Assembly: GCA_036303105.1 (NCBI GenBank)
Contig: JAXJBF010000009.1
Span: forward strand, 1-20,254
Origin: UMGS1590 sp036303105
GTDB taxonomy: Bacteria > Bacillota > Peptococcia > Peptococcales > Peptococcaceae
Direction: 5' to 3'
Length of the DNA: 20,254 nt
A program made the translations under genes and the position numbers. The notes beneath the pieces are model-generated. The model searched no databases. It saw only the letters and a list, made by a program, of their open reading frames with translations, and was not told the DNA's origin. Positions 1 through 7,982 of the stretch are shown here, in pieces. Each line of letters opens with the position of its first letter. Position 1 is the stretch's first letter.

Positions 1-1113
1 CAGGAAAACCAGTGTGAAGGCAAATGTGTGCTCGGTATCAAAGGCGAACCAGTTGCCATCGGTCGTCTCGAACGTTTTGTGGCTGACTGGGACCGTGAAC
101 AGGAACATGAAGCTGTTGCACTGCCTGAAAAGAATGGCAAGAAGGTGGGCGTTGTTGGTGCAGGCCCTGCTGGACTGGCTTGCGCTGGCGACCTTGCTAA
201 GATGGGCTATGACGTGACTGTTTTTGAAGCGCTGCATACTCCTGGTGGTGTGCTTATGTATGGGATTCCTGAATTCCGTCTGCCAAAAGACATCGTTCAG
301 CATGAGATCAACAACATCCGTGAACTGGGTGTAAAGTTTGAAGTGGATGCTATTGTCGGCAAACTCTATGACATCGAAGAACTCAAAAACGACTACGGCT
401 TCGATGCGTTCTTTGTTGGCACTGGTGCAGGGCTGCCACACTTCATGAATCTGGAAGGGGAAAACCTCAACGGCATCTATTCTGCCAACGAATTCCTGAC
501 TCGTTCCAACTTGATGAAGGCCTATCAGTTCCCTAATGCAGCCACACCAATCAAGGTTGGCAAGCGCGCAGCCATCATTGGCGGCGGCAACGTTGCCATG
601 GACGCTGCTCGTACAGCACTGCGCCTTGGTGCGGAAGAAAGCTACATCGTTTACCGCCGCAGCAAAGAAGAAATTCCAGCCCGTGCTGAAGAACTGGAAC
701 ACGCTATCGAAGAAGGCGTGCAGCTCAAACTCCTGAGCTCCCCAATTAAATACATTGGTGATGAAAACGATGTCGTCACCGGCATGGTGCTGCAAAAATA
801 CGAACTCGGCGAACCAGATGAAAGCGGACGCCGCCGTCCAGTTGCTATCGAAGGGGAAACCGAAGAAATGGCCATTGACACTGTCATCGTTGCCATCGGA
901 CAGGGACCAAACCCAATCCTCACCAACAGCACCGAAGGCCTTGAACTTAACAAGCGTGGCAACATCGTTGCCGATGAAAAAGGCCAAACCAGCCTGCCAT
1001 ATGTGTTTGCCGGCGGCGACATCGTCACTGGTGCAGCCACGGTTATCAAAGCCATGGGCGCTGGCAAAGATGCTGCTGTGGCCATCGATGAATATCTGAA
1101 GGCACAGGGCTGA
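1..1113 (+). CDS. gltA: Glutamate synthase small subunit-type oxidoreductase (5' partial)
   Basis: The reading frame is already open at base 1, so the N-terminus lies outside the window; 370 residues are visible. It begins in the cysteine-rich Fe-S segment typical of GltD/NADPH-dependent glutamate synthase small subunits (QENQCEGKCVLG, Cys 5 and 9). A dinucleotide-binding motif GAGPAG at about 53-58 should bind FAD, and a second, GGGNVAMD at about 194-201, should bind NAD(P)H. The C-terminal FAD motif (FAGGDIVTGAATVIKAMGAG) closes the fold. In this family the subunit passes electrons from NAD(P)H through FAD and Fe-S clusters to the glutamate-forming subunit, or acts as the related NfnB/SudA-type enzyme; the visible part does not separate these. 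GTG at 28 is not the real start, because conserved family sequence precedes it. The gene is followed by a strong terminator. Confidence 0.93.
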   Translation, partial: QENQCEGKCVLGIKGEPVAIGRLERFVADWDREQEHEAVALPEKNGKKVGVVGAGPAGLACAGDLAKMGYDVTVFEALHTPGGVLMYGIPEFRLPKDIVQHEINNIRELGVKFEVDAIVGKLYDIEELKNDYGFDAFFVGTGAGLPHFMNLEGENLNGIYSANEFLTRSNLMKAYQFPNAATPIKVGKRAAIIGGGNVAMDAARTALRLGAEESYIVYRRSKEEIPARAEELEHAIEEGVQLKLLSSPIKYIGDENDVVTGMVLQKYELGEPDESGRRRPVAIEGETEEMAIDTVIVAIGQGPNPILTNSTEGLELNKRGNIVADEKGQTSLPYVFAGGDIVTGAATVIKAMGAGKDAAVAIDEYLKAQG

Positions 1114-1138
1114 GTTCGCTCATTCAGTGCAAACAATC

Positions 1139-1169
1139 AACGCTGACGCAGATTGCGTCAGCGTTTTTT
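1139..1169 (+). terminator. Intrinsic terminator after the glutamate synthase subunit gene
   Basis: A perfect 12-bp stem (1139-1150 with 1154-1165) closes a GAT loop and runs into six T residues (1164-1169). It starts 26 bases after the stop codon. Confidence 0.9.
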
Positions 1170-1210
1170 GTTGGATGCGGGTTGTGGTGGCATTCAGCAG
1201 AGAAATGAAG

Positions 1211-1238
1211 TATAATAAGACCAGTAACGTTTAGGAGG
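1211..1238 (+). promoter_or_regulatory. -10 box and RBS of the M50 protease gene
   Basis: A perfect TATAAT lies at 1211-1216, between the preceding terminator and the gene; the matching -35 region (about 1188-1193) is poor. AGGAGG at 1233-1238 is spaced 7 bases from the ATG at 1246. A promoter is needed here because the upstream gene is terminated. Confidence 0.55.
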
Positions 1239-1245
1239 ATCGCGC

Positions 1246-1902
1246 ATGGGAAATTTTCTGCCAAGCTTGAGCGATTTGATTTTGACGCTGCTGGCCATTG
1301 TGCCGGCCATGTGTTTTCATGAATATGCGCATGGATGGATGAGCTATAAGCTCGGCGATCCATCACCAAAATATGACGGACGCTTGAGCTTGAATCCATT
1401 GCACCATATCGACCCAATTGGCGCGCTGTTCCTGCTTTTCTTCAACTTTGGTTGGGCGAAGCCGGTGCAGGTGAATCCGCGCTATTACAAAAATCCCAAG
1501 AAGGGGATGGCCTTGGTGGCTCTGGCGGGGCCGCTGGCGAATTTTATTTTGGCTTTGATTTGTCTTATTGTCACCAATGTTATTGTTAAGGTGACGGGCG
1601 GCAGTGTGTCTATGGTGGTTTATTTGATCTACCAGTTCTTTATGCTGTCGGCGATGGTCAACGTAGGGTTGGGCGTGTTTAACCTGATTCCACTGCCACC
1701 ACTCGATGGTTCAAAAATTCTCGCTATGTTCCTGCCATCAAAATACTATTTTAAATACATGCAATTTGAACAATGGGGCTTTATCCTGCTCTTTCTGCTC
1801 TTGGCGATTGGTGCATTCAGCGGCCCATTGTATTATCTGCGCAACGGCGTTATCAATTATTTGGACTTTATCGCCAATGCGCTGACCAGTTTTCTCGCAT
1901 AA
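1246..1902 (+). CDS. Site-2 protease family (M50) membrane metalloprotease
   Basis: This 218-residue integral membrane protein matches the small bacterial M50/site-2-protease family (YwhC/FtsH-unrelated Rip-like group), which cuts within membrane segments; the substrate is unknown. The zinc motif HEYAH is at residues 25-29 inside the first hydrophobic segment. A conserved AGPLAN motif is at 94-99, and the second metal-ligand motif NLIPLPPLDG is at 146-155, with Asp154 as the expected third zinc ligand. About five to six hydrophobic segments are visible. There is no PDZ domain, as usual for this short subgroup. The ATG is fixed by AGGAGG at 1233-1238. It probably starts an operon that continues with mtaB, 39 bases downstream. 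Confidence 0.9.
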   Translation: MGNFLPSLSDLILTLLAIVPAMCFHEYAHGWMSYKLGDPSPKYDGRLSLNPLHHIDPIGALFLLFFNFGWAKPVQVNPRYYKNPKKGMALVALAGPLANFILALICLIVTNVIVKVTGGSVSMVVYLIYQFFMLSAMVNVGLGVFNLIPLPPLDGSKILAMFLPSKYYFKYMQFEQWGFILLFLLLAIGAFSGPLYYLRNGVINYLDFIANALTSFLA

Positions 1903-1941
1903 AATAAGAGCGCTCCTGCGCTCGTAAAGGAAGTGACATGT

Positions 1942-3276
1942 TTGTCAAACACAACGCCATTGAAAGTGGCTTTTCATACGTTGGGCTGTAAAGTCAATCA
2001 GCATGATTCCGCCATTATGGCGGCGCTGTTTCAAGATGCTGGCTACAGCATCGTGGATTTCAACGATAAGGCCGATGTGTATGTGGTTAACACCTGCACA
2101 GTGACCCATCTCAGCGACCGCAAGTCGCGTCAGATGATTCGCCGCGCAGCTGGTGAAAATCCTGATGCCACGGTGGTTGTCTGTGGCTGTTATGCACAGA
2201 CCGCGAAGAACGAGCTGGAAGCCCTCGATGAGGTGGATCTTATCATCGGTACCAATGAACGGCATCGCGTGGTGGAGGCGGTGGAAGAATTCCGTGCCAA
2301 CCATGTCAAAACAGCTTATATGCCGGATGATGATGAGCTGTTCGTTTACGAAGATTTGCCTCATGAGCGTGTCAGCGGTATGACCCGTGCCTATGTCAAG
2401 GTGCAGGAGGGCTGCGATCAGTTCTGTGCCTACTGCATCATTCCCTATGCCCGTGGTCCGCTGCGTTCCCGTTCGGAAGAAGACACCATTGCTGAGATCA
2501 ACATGTTGGTGGACAAAGGCTACAAAGAAGTGATTCTTACGGGCATTCATCTTGGCGCTTATGGACGTGGTGTGAAGGACAAGACCTGCGATCTTACAGG
2601 ACTGTGCCGCCGTATCCTCGATGAAACCAAGATTGAGCGTCTGCGTTTAGGCTCGCTGGAAGGCATCGAAGTGACCGATGAACTCATCGATATGATTGCC
2701 ACCAATCCGCGCATGGCGCAGCATTTGCACCTGCCGTTACAAAGTGGCTGTGACCGTACGCTGGAAGCGATGCGCCGTCCTTATGACAGCGAAGCCTTTC
2801 GCGACATGATGCGCAGCATTCGCCAGCATGTGCCGGATATTGCCATCACCACCGATCTTATGGTGGGGTTTCCAGATGAGACCGAAGAAGATTTCAAAGA
2901 AAGCTTGGTTTTTTGCAATGACATTGCATTTGCTAATATGCACATTTTTAAATATTCCATGCGCGGCGGCACCCCTGCTGCTGCCATGACGGGTCAGATT
3001 GATCCGCAGATTAAGGAGCGTCGCGCCAAACAGATGGCCGATGTGGCGCAGAAAAACAAACACGAGTATGAACAGCGTTTTGTTGGCAAGACCCTGCGCA
3101 TACTTGTGGAGGAGCAAAACAAAGAAGGCCTCTGGACAGGCCACAGTTCCAATTATTTACTTGTTGCCTTTCCTGGTGAGGGGATTCAGTCCGGCGATTT
3201 TGTCGATGTTAAATTGACAGAGGCTGGCAAGAACCACTTGCTGGGTGAGATAATATCCAATAGTGAGGAGGAATAG
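1942..3276 (+). CDS. mtaB: tRNA N6-threonylcarbamoyladenosine (t6A37) methylthiotransferase MtaB
   Basis: This radical-SAM enzyme adds a methylthio group to t6A37 of ANN-decoding tRNAs. Numbered from TTG 1942 (444 residues), the N-terminal MTTase domain carries its three cluster cysteines in LGCKVNQ (Cys16), VVNTCTV (Cys52) and CGCYAQ (Cys83). The radical-SAM motif CDQFCAYC gives Cys158, 162 and 165. A C-terminal TRAM-type RNA-binding domain covers roughly the last 65 residues. Start choice: the frame is open from GTG 1933, but AAAGGA (1926-1931) is only about one base from it. TTG 1942 is spaced about 8-10 bases from AGGAAG and fits the family's N-terminus better. An ATG at 1938 is in another frame and dies quickly. 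A small GAGCG/CGCTC hairpin (1908-1923) sits just upstream. The gene is followed almost without a gap by the HIT gene. Confidence 0.93.
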   Translation: MSNTTPLKVAFHTLGCKVNQHDSAIMAALFQDAGYSIVDFNDKADVYVVNTCTVTHLSDRKSRQMIRRAAGENPDATVVVCGCYAQTAKNELEALDEVDLIIGTNERHRVVEAVEEFRANHVKTAYMPDDDELFVYEDLPHERVSGMTRAYVKVQEGCDQFCAYCIIPYARGPLRSRSEEDTIAEINMLVDKGYKEVILTGIHLGAYGRGVKDKTCDLTGLCRRILDETKIERLRLGSLEGIEVTDELIDMIATNPRMAQHLHLPLQSGCDRTLEAMRRPYDSEAFRDMMRSIRQHVPDIAITTDLMVGFPDETEEDFKESLVFCNDIAFANMHIFKYSMRGGTPAAAMTGQIDPQIKERRAKQMADVAQKNKHEYEQRFVGKTLRILVEEQNKEGLWTGHSSNYLLVAFPGEGIQSGDFVDVKLTEAGKNHLLGEIISNSEEE

Positions 3277-3277
3277 T

Positions 3278-3619
3278 ATGAGCGATTGCATTTTCTGCAA
3301 GATCGCAAACGGTGAGATTCCTACCAACACCGTTTACGAAAATGAGCTCGTCCGGGCGTTTCGTGATACCGATCCTCAGGCACCAACTCACGTGCTTGTC
3401 GTACCAAAACGCCATGTCCAAAGTGTGAACCAGTTGACCCAGGAAGACGGCGAATTGATGCTTGCAATGCTTGATGCCATTCATGCCGTCGTCAAGAGCG
3501 AGGGCATAGAAGCAGGCTATCGCCTTGTCGCCAACACTGGGGAACAAGGCGGCCAGAGCGTACCACATCTGCACGTACACGTGCTTGGTGGGCGCGATAT
3601 GAAATGGCCTCCAGGTTAA
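3278..3619 (+). CDS. HIT family (HinT-like) nucleotide-binding protein
   Basis: This is a 113-residue histidine-triad protein. The defining H-x-H-x-H motif (HLHVHV, His97, 99, 101) forms the nucleotide-phosphate site, and the N-terminal CIFCKI (Cys4, Cys7) is the common bacterial HinT metal-type pair. Family members hydrolyse adenosine phosphoramidates or acyl-AMP; the physiological role here is unknown. The frame extends upstream to GTG 3263, but that codon overlaps mtaB. GAGGAGG at 3265-3271 is ideally spaced (6 bases) for ATG 3278, so 3278 is chosen. It starts one base after the mtaB stop, so the two are almost certainly co-translated. The mtaB-HIT-rpsU order is common in clostridial genomes. 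Confidence 0.93.
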   Translation: MSDCIFCKIANGEIPTNTVYENELVRAFRDTDPQAPTHVLVVPKRHVQSVNQLTQEDGELMLAMLDAIHAVVKSEGIEAGYRLVANTGEQGGQSVPHLHVHVLGGRDMKWPPG

Positions 3620-3625
3620 TGTGAC

Positions 3626-4300
3626 ATGTCTAATCAAAAACTACAGCCAGCGTTATGGAAGCGTATCTTCCAGCCGATCCAGCCGGGAGAGGAACGCTGG
3701 CTGCGTTTTTTTCGCATCTTTCTCGGGAATATCCTGCTGACCGGGGCCTATGCCTTCATCACTGTACCAAAGATCATCCTGAATGGCGGTGTGACAAGCT
3801 TCTCGCTCGTGCTGCAAGCATGGACTGGCGTGGATGTTGCCATCCTGGTAGACATTCTTTCGGTGCTGTTAATTATTGTTAGTTTATTCTTTTTAGGGAA
3901 GACCTATTTTGTTGGGGCATTGTTCTCCAGCATTTGTTATATGGTTCTGTTCAGCCTCTTTCATTGGACAGGCTGGGAGCTGCCATTTCCAGAACTGTTT
4001 GGCACGCCGATTTTGGCGACACCCATTGCGGCTGTGTTCGTTGCCGCTGGCTATTATTTCTGCATTGCCTCTCAGGCGACGGCCGTCAGTTTTGATACCA
4101 TTGCCATGATTCTGAACAAAAAGAACCCGCGTTTCGATATTGCCATGACCATGATGGTGATCAACATTGTGGTGTTGTTGTCTGGCGTGGCGGCCTACAA
4201 CATCAGTGCAGTCGTCTGTGGGCTTGTGTTCACTTTCCTGCAAGCACAGTTCCTGAAGCTGTTTTTGAAGCTTGGAAAAGTGCCTCAGGTGGGCGTCTAA
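3626..4300 (+). CDS. YitT-like (DUF161) integral membrane protein
   Basis: This 224-residue, strongly hydrophobic protein has about five to six membrane segments. The first segment carries a pattern close to the YitT family (a GN-x-LL-x-G start, then VPKIILNGGVTSFSLVLQ), where the N-G-G-V-T turn is characteristic. The usual C-terminal soluble DUF2179 domain of full-length YitT proteins is missing: the protein stops after the membrane part with a short basic tail. Function is unknown for the family, so a transport role is only a guess. It starts 6 bases after the HIT stop with a weak AGG (3613-3615), which suggests translation by coupling. Only a T-run without a convincing hairpin follows it (about 4308-4318). 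Confidence 0.75.
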   Translation: MSNQKLQPALWKRIFQPIQPGEERWLRFFRIFLGNILLTGAYAFITVPKIILNGGVTSFSLVLQAWTGVDVAILVDILSVLLIIVSLFFLGKTYFVGALFSSICYMVLFSLFHWTGWELPFPELFGTPILATPIAAVFVAAGYYFCIASQATAVSFDTIAMILNKKNPRFDIAMTMMVINIVVLLSGVAAYNISAVVCGLVFTFLQAQFLKLFLKLGKVPQVGV

Positions 4301-4336
4301 AATATGCTTGTTTTTTTATGAAATACGCATTTTATC

Positions 4337-4430
4337 TTGCATTTCGCCCATTTGTATCATATAATAAATCTTGTGTTTAGAATCCAGATATCAACAGTCC
4401 CGATTTCTCCTGTTGATTCCGGAGGGAGGG
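4337..4430 (+). promoter_or_regulatory. rpsU promoter, leader hairpin and tandem ribosome binding site
   Basis: TTGCAT (4337-4342), a 17-base spacer and a perfect TATAAT (4360-4365) form a clear sigma-A-type promoter. The leader holds a perfect 7-bp inverted repeat TCAACAG/CTGTTGA (4391-4397, 4410-4416) with a 12-base loop. It is followed at once by the duplicated purine block GGAGGGAGGG (4421-4430), ending 9 bases before the ATG. The hairpin could modulate access to this very strong site, but that is inference. Confidence 0.7.
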
Positions 4431-4439
4431 AAGTAGTCA

Positions 4440-4628
4440 ATGTCATCAGAAATTAAGGTTCGTAAAGACGAATCATTAGATAGCGCATTACGTCGTTTTA
4501 AACGTTCTTGCCAGAAATCCGGCGTCCTCGCTGAATGCCGCAAGCGCGAACACTATGAAAAGCCAAGCGTAAAGCGCAAGAAAAAATCTGAAGCTGCAAG
4601 AAAGAACAATCGCAGAAGATCCTATTGA
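4440..4628 (+). CDS. rpsU: 30S ribosomal protein S21
   Basis: This is a 62-residue, highly basic protein with the S21 signature: an N-terminal SSEIKVRKDESLDSALRRFKR-type start, a central CQKSGVLAECRKREHYEKPS segment and a Lys/Arg-rich tail ending RRRSY. S21 sits near the 3' end of 16S rRNA in the small subunit and helps start-site selection. Length is normal for Bacillota S21 (about 57-70 residues). It has its own promoter and is closed by a strong terminator, so it is probably a monocistronic unit separate from mtaB-HIT-yitT. Confidence 0.97.
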   Translation: MSSEIKVRKDESLDSALRRFKRSCQKSGVLAECRKREHYEKPSVKRKKKSEAARKNNRRRSY

Positions 4629-4644
4629 TCACAGGCGAGCAAAT

Positions 4645-4679
4645 AAAATCGACCGGTCGTCGGACCGGTCGATTTTTTT
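4645..4679. terminator. Bidirectional terminator between rpsU and the convergent small gene
   Basis: A perfect 14-bp stem (4645-4658 with 4663-4676) closes a 4-base loop. Seven T residues (4673-4679) follow on the plus strand and an A-rich run (4641-4648) precedes it, so it can stop transcription in both directions. The minus-strand gene's stop codon (4678-4680) overlaps its plus-strand T run. Confidence 0.9.
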
Positions 4680-4980
4680 ATCTATTGTTTCGCAGATCAA
4701 GGATATGTTCGGCAAGAATGCGCAGTTCCAGAGGACTGCGATTGAGGCCGATCATTGTTTGAAAGCCGACGTTCATCTCAGCAGCAAGCAATGCACCGCT
4801 TTCAGTGTCATATTTAATGGTTAGATAGCCTTCATCGTGGCCATAGCTGGCATCAAATTGCAGCTCAGTTGAGCCATCAGGATTTTCAGTGGTCTTGACG
4901 AGCTGAAAATGTTCATCGAGCGTGGCTTGGTCTGCCACCTGCATCAAGCGCAGAAAATAGGTTTCTTCGTCGCGGGTCAT
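4678..4980 (-). CDS. Small acidic hypothetical protein
   Basis: I do not recognise this 100-residue protein. It is acidic, has no signal peptide or membrane segment, and looks like a compact alpha/beta protein: a helical start (MTRDEETYFLRLM), a central strand-rich part (GSTELQFDASYGHDEGYLTIKY) and a helical C-terminus (ELRILAEHILDLRNNR). It is very likely real. AAAGGAGA precedes the ATG at good spacing, a perfect TATAAT lies upstream on the minus strand (5015-5020), and a shared terminator lies at its 3' end. It is transcribed divergently from hpt and stands alone. Confidence 0.75.
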   Translation of the reverse strand: MTRDEETYFLRLMQVADQATLDEHFQLVKTTENPDGSTELQFDASYGHDEGYLTIKYDTESGALLAAEMNVGFQTMIGLNRSPLELRILAEHILDLRNNR

Positions 4981-5014
4981 GGGAATCTCCTTTCAACGTG
5001 GGATGATTACCGTT

Positions 5015-5096
5015 ATTATACCACAGCCCTTTGTTGCGGTGCAAAATTACCGCTTTCGTAGCATGTGCGGTGTTGCCCAATAGGGTGGACTATGAT
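5015..5096. promoter_or_regulatory. Divergent promoters for the small minus-strand gene and hpt
   Basis: On the minus strand a perfect TATAAT (5015-5020) has TTGCAC 18 bases upstream (5039-5044). On the plus strand TATGAT (5091-5096) is the likely hpt -10, with only a weak -35. No riboswitch-like leader fits in the 50 bases between this box and the hpt start. Confidence 0.5.
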
Positions 5097-5143
5097 AGAC
5101 TAAAAGATAGCGAATTGACAGATACAGATAGGGAGGAAGCAGA

Positions 5144-5692
5144 GTGGATCTTTCGCAGCGTAAAGTTTTGATTTCACGCGAGGACATCGCAAAACGCGTA
5201 CAGGAAATGGGGCGCCAAATCACAGAAGATTATCAAGGATCAGAGTGTCCGTTGGTGCTCATTTCTGTGCTCAAAGGGGCTATCCCGTTCACGGCAGATT
5301 TGATTCGTGCCATCGATCTGCCATTGCGCTTGGAGGTGTTGGTGGCGTCGAGCTATGGCAGTGGCACCGTTTCGAGCGGTAAAGTTGAGTTAAAGTATCA
5401 AAGTTTTGGCGATCTTTCCGGATGCAATGTCATCCTGGTTGATGACATCATCGATTCGGGTAACACCTTGGCCGCGATTGGGCGTACCATTAAAGATTTT
5501 AACCCAGAGCATGTGGCCTACTGCACCTTTTTAAATAAGCCAGACCGTCGTGAAGCCGACATTGACGTTGATTATCTGGGCTATGATATTCCAGATAAGT
5601 TTGTCATCGGCTATGGTTTGGATTTTGACAGCAAATACCGCGAATTGCCGGATATTTTCACCATCGAAGCATTTGAAGGGGAGGAACACTAA
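5144..5692 (+). CDS. hpt: Hypoxanthine phosphoribosyltransferase
   Basis: This cytosolic purine salvage enzyme joins hypoxanthine or guanine to PRPP to give IMP or GMP. The 182 residues match the bacterial HPRT length. The PPi loop is at 41-46 (SVLKGA), the PRPP-binding motif VILVDDIIDSGNTL at 96-109, and the base-binding C-terminal segment FVIGYGLDFDSKYR at 153-166. Translation starts at GTG 5144, supported by GGGAGG (5131-5136) 7 bases upstream. The stop is 2 bases before the guaA start. The pair therefore forms a guanine-nucleotide operon in which hpt supplies IMP/GMP by salvage and guaA makes GMP from XMP. Confidence 0.96.
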   Translation: MDLSQRKVLISREDIAKRVQEMGRQITEDYQGSECPLVLISVLKGAIPFTADLIRAIDLPLRLEVLVASSYGSGTVSSGKVELKYQSFGDLSGCNVILVDDIIDSGNTLAAIGRTIKDFNPEHVAYCTFLNKPDRREADIDVDYLGYDIPDKFVIGYGLDFDSKYRELPDIFTIEAFEGEEH

Positions 5693-5694
5693 TC

Positions 5695-7233
5695 GTGGAT
5701 AACAAGCAAGAAATGGTCATCGTTGTTGACTTCGGTGGCCAATACAACCAGCTGATTGCACGCCGCGTGCGTGAATGCAACGTCTATTGCGAAGTGGTGC
5801 CATTCAATAAAGCGCTGCCGGTCATCGAAGAAAAACAGCCAAAAGGCATCATCTTCACCGGCGGTCCAAACAGCGTATATGGCGAAGGTGCACCTCAAAT
5901 TGAAAAACGCATCTTTGAATTGGGGATTCCAGTTCTCGGCTTGTGCTATGGCATGCAGCTCATGGCGCATACCCTGGGCGGAAAGGTCGAAGCTGCCGAT
6001 AAGCGCGAATTTGGCAAGACCCAAACCAACTTTGATACTGATGCAGCCCTCTTCAAAGGTCTGCCTGCCGAAAGCATCACCTGGATGAGCCATGTGGACT
6101 ATGTGGCAGAAATGCCAGAAGGCTTCACAGCCATTGCCCACACCCAGGACTGCCCAGTGGCAGCCATGGCCAACGCGGAAAAGAAACTCTATGCCATGCA
6201 GTATCATCCAGAAGTTAACCACACCGAAAACGGTACCGCCATGCTCAAAAACTTCCTCATGGAAGTCTGCCAGTGCGATGCCGACTGGACCATGGCCAAC
6301 TATGCCAAGAAAGCCATTGAAGACATTCGTGCCAAAGTGGGCGACGGCAAGGTATTGCTCGCACTCTCCGGTGGTGTCGACTCCTCTGTGGCAGCACAGC
6401 TTATCAGCAAGGCTGTTGGCAGCCAGCTCACCTGCATCTTTGTTGATCACGGTCTCATGCGTAAGAACGAAGGCGACGAAGTGGAAGCAGCATTCGCAAA
6501 CAGCGGCATGAACTTTATTCGTGTCGATGCCGAAGAACGCTTTCTCGGAAAACTCGCTGGCGTAACCGATCCGGAACGCAAGCGTAAAATCATCGGCGAA
6601 GAATTTATCCGCGTCTTCGAAGACGAAGGCCGCAAAATCGGCGCTGTAGACTATCTTGCACAGGGCACCATCTATCCAGACGTTATCGAAAGCGGCAGCG
6701 GTGACGCAGCCGTTATCAAGAGCCACCATAACGTAGGCGGCCTGCCAGCCGTTGTCGACTTCAAAGGCCTCATCGAACCACTGCGCATGCTCTTCAAAGA
6801 TGAAGTGCGCCAGCTCGGCATTGAGCTCGGGCTCGCTGATTATCTCGTATGGCGCCAGCCATTCCCTGGTCCAGGCCTCGCCATCCGTGTCATGGGTGAA
6901 ATCACCAAAGATAAGCTCGACATCCTCCGTGATGCCGATGCCATTTACCGCGAAGAAATTGCCAATGCTGGCCTCGACCGCAGCATCAACCAATATTTCG
7001 CCGTGCTCACCTCCACCCGCACCGTTGGCGTCATGGGTGACTTCCGTACCTACGACTATACCCTCGCCCTCCGTGGTGTCACTACCACCGACTTTATGAC
7101 CGCTGACTGGGCCCGCATCCCATACGATGTCCTTGACAAAATCTCCAGCCGCATCGTCAACGAAGTCGACCACATCAACCGTATCGTTTACGACATCACC
7201 AGCAAACCACCATCAACCATTGAATGGGAGTAA
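5695..7233 (+). CDS. guaA: GMP synthase (glutamine-hydrolysing)
   Basis: GuaA converts XMP, ATP and glutamine to GMP. The 512 residues contain the full single-chain enzyme. The N-terminal class I glutamine amidotransferase has nucleophile Cys84 in GLCYGMQ and His171/Glu173 in YHPEVNH. The ATP-pyrophosphatase domain follows, with P-loop SGGVDS at 225-230. The C-terminal dimerisation domain ends in the family-typical PPSTIEWE. Translation starts at GTG 5695, and the GGGGAGG block in the last codons of hpt is its ribosome binding site, implying coupled translation. A strong terminator follows. The gene is markedly rich in C-ending codons compared with its neighbours, consistent with high expression. 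Confidence 0.98.
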   Translation: MDNKQEMVIVVDFGGQYNQLIARRVRECNVYCEVVPFNKALPVIEEKQPKGIIFTGGPNSVYGEGAPQIEKRIFELGIPVLGLCYGMQLMAHTLGGKVEAADKREFGKTQTNFDTDAALFKGLPAESITWMSHVDYVAEMPEGFTAIAHTQDCPVAAMANAEKKLYAMQYHPEVNHTENGTAMLKNFLMEVCQCDADWTMANYAKKAIEDIRAKVGDGKVLLALSGGVDSSVAAQLISKAVGSQLTCIFVDHGLMRKNEGDEVEAAFANSGMNFIRVDAEERFLGKLAGVTDPERKRKIIGEEFIRVFEDEGRKIGAVDYLAQGTIYPDVIESGSGDAAVIKSHHNVGGLPAVVDFKGLIEPLRMLFKDEVRQLGIELGLADYLVWRQPFPGPGLAIRVMGEITKDKLDILRDADAIYREEIANAGLDRSINQYFAVLTSTRTVGVMGDFRTYDYTLALRGVTTTDFMTADWARIPYDVLDKISSRIVNEVDHINRIVYDITSKPPSTIEWE

Positions 7234-7265
7234 TATTCTGCTGGTAGAAAACATTTCAAATCAAC

Positions 7266-7304
7266 AAACAGCCAACCGATCGCTGCGATCGGTTGGCTGT
7301 TTTT
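7266..7304. terminator. Long bidirectional terminator between guaA and the TetR gene (copy 1 of a dispersed element)
   Basis: A perfect 17-bp stem (7266-7282 with 7286-7302) closes a CTG loop and runs into T residues (7300-7304). It lies between the convergent guaA and TetR genes. The 44 bases 7263-7306 recur exactly at 17943-17986. Confidence 0.92.
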
Positions 7305-7357
7305 GTATGCTGTTACTTTGTTGGTTTTTATTGGGGCAGTGATTGAAACCATGGAAG

Positions 7358-7951
7358 TTATGCATTGGGGATTGAAGCTGTTTGATAGAATTGCCTCAAT
7401 AACATACCGAGTTGGTCTTTGAGTTCTTGTTCATCTAGCGGTTTGCCCTGTTTCAACCACGCACAAGCAGTTTGCATAATTCCACCAACAAAAAAAGTCG
7501 CCATGATGCCTGGATCTGCTGGAAGTTTTTCTCCGCGAAGGGCGTCTTTTTTTATTTTTTCTTTGATATCTTGAATAATTTGCTCAGAAATGATATCGAG
7601 AATCAGAGAGAGAGAATTGCTTTGCAGCGTGGATTGAACGAGCGCAGTATTTTCTTCGAGATAATCAAAAACGAGGTTGATCAACGTGGTGTAATAGTCG
7701 ATGATGTTGTCTGTAGAACAACTTTCTGCAAGCTGTGCATCGAAGTTTTCCTGTGTTTGTCGAACGATAAACGCTAATAATTCATATTTGTCGCCAAAAT
7801 GCTTATAGAATGTTGATTTGCGAATCATGGCGCGTTCGCAAAGTTCACTGACGCGAATGTCTTCGAAGCGCATTTCTTTCATCATTTGAAGAAAGGTATT
7901 GGTAAGCGCCAGATAGGTTTTTTGGATACGAAGATCCAGTTTTTTATCCAT
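7358..7951 (-). CDS. TetR/AcrR family transcriptional regulator
   Basis: This 197-residue protein has the N-terminal TetR helix-turn-helix at about residues 31-52 (helix-turn-helix plus the family-typical STFYKHFGDKYELL) and an all-helical C-terminal ligand/dimer domain. AAAGGAGG lies just upstream of the ATG. It is divergent from the flavin reductase-amidohydrolase operon, the usual arrangement for a local repressor released by a substrate or product of that operon, so repression of that operon and of itself is the best inference. The ligand cannot be read from the sequence. Its 3' end faces guaA across the shared terminator. Confidence 0.9.
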   Translation of the reverse strand: MDKKLDLRIQKTYLALTNTFLQMMKEMRFEDIRVSELCERAMIRKSTFYKHFGDKYELLAFIVRQTQENFDAQLAESCSTDNIIDYYTTLINLVFDYLEENTALVQSTLQSNSLSLILDIISEQIIQDIKEKIKKDALRGEKLPADPGIMATFFVGGIMQTACAWLKQGKPLDEQELKDQLGMLLRQFYQTASIPNA

Positions 7952-7982
7952 AGAGACCTCCTTTTAGGAAACTTTGTTGATC

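Noticed and set aside
1945..2550. 201-codon minus-strand frame opposite mtaB
   Set aside because: Antisense shadow of a clearly recognised gene.
5115..5143. Perfect TTGACA upstream of hpt
   Set aside because: A -10 at normal spacing would fall on the hpt ribosome binding site, and no TATAAT-like box is there.
5021..5143. Guanine riboswitch for hpt-guaA
   Set aside because: The leader after the likely -10 is only about 50 bases and shows no purine aptamer-like pairing or terminator.
5689..7173. 494-codon open frame on the minus strand
   Set aside because: It lies fully opposite guaA, whose motifs are unambiguous, and its composition is the mirror of C-ending guaA codons.
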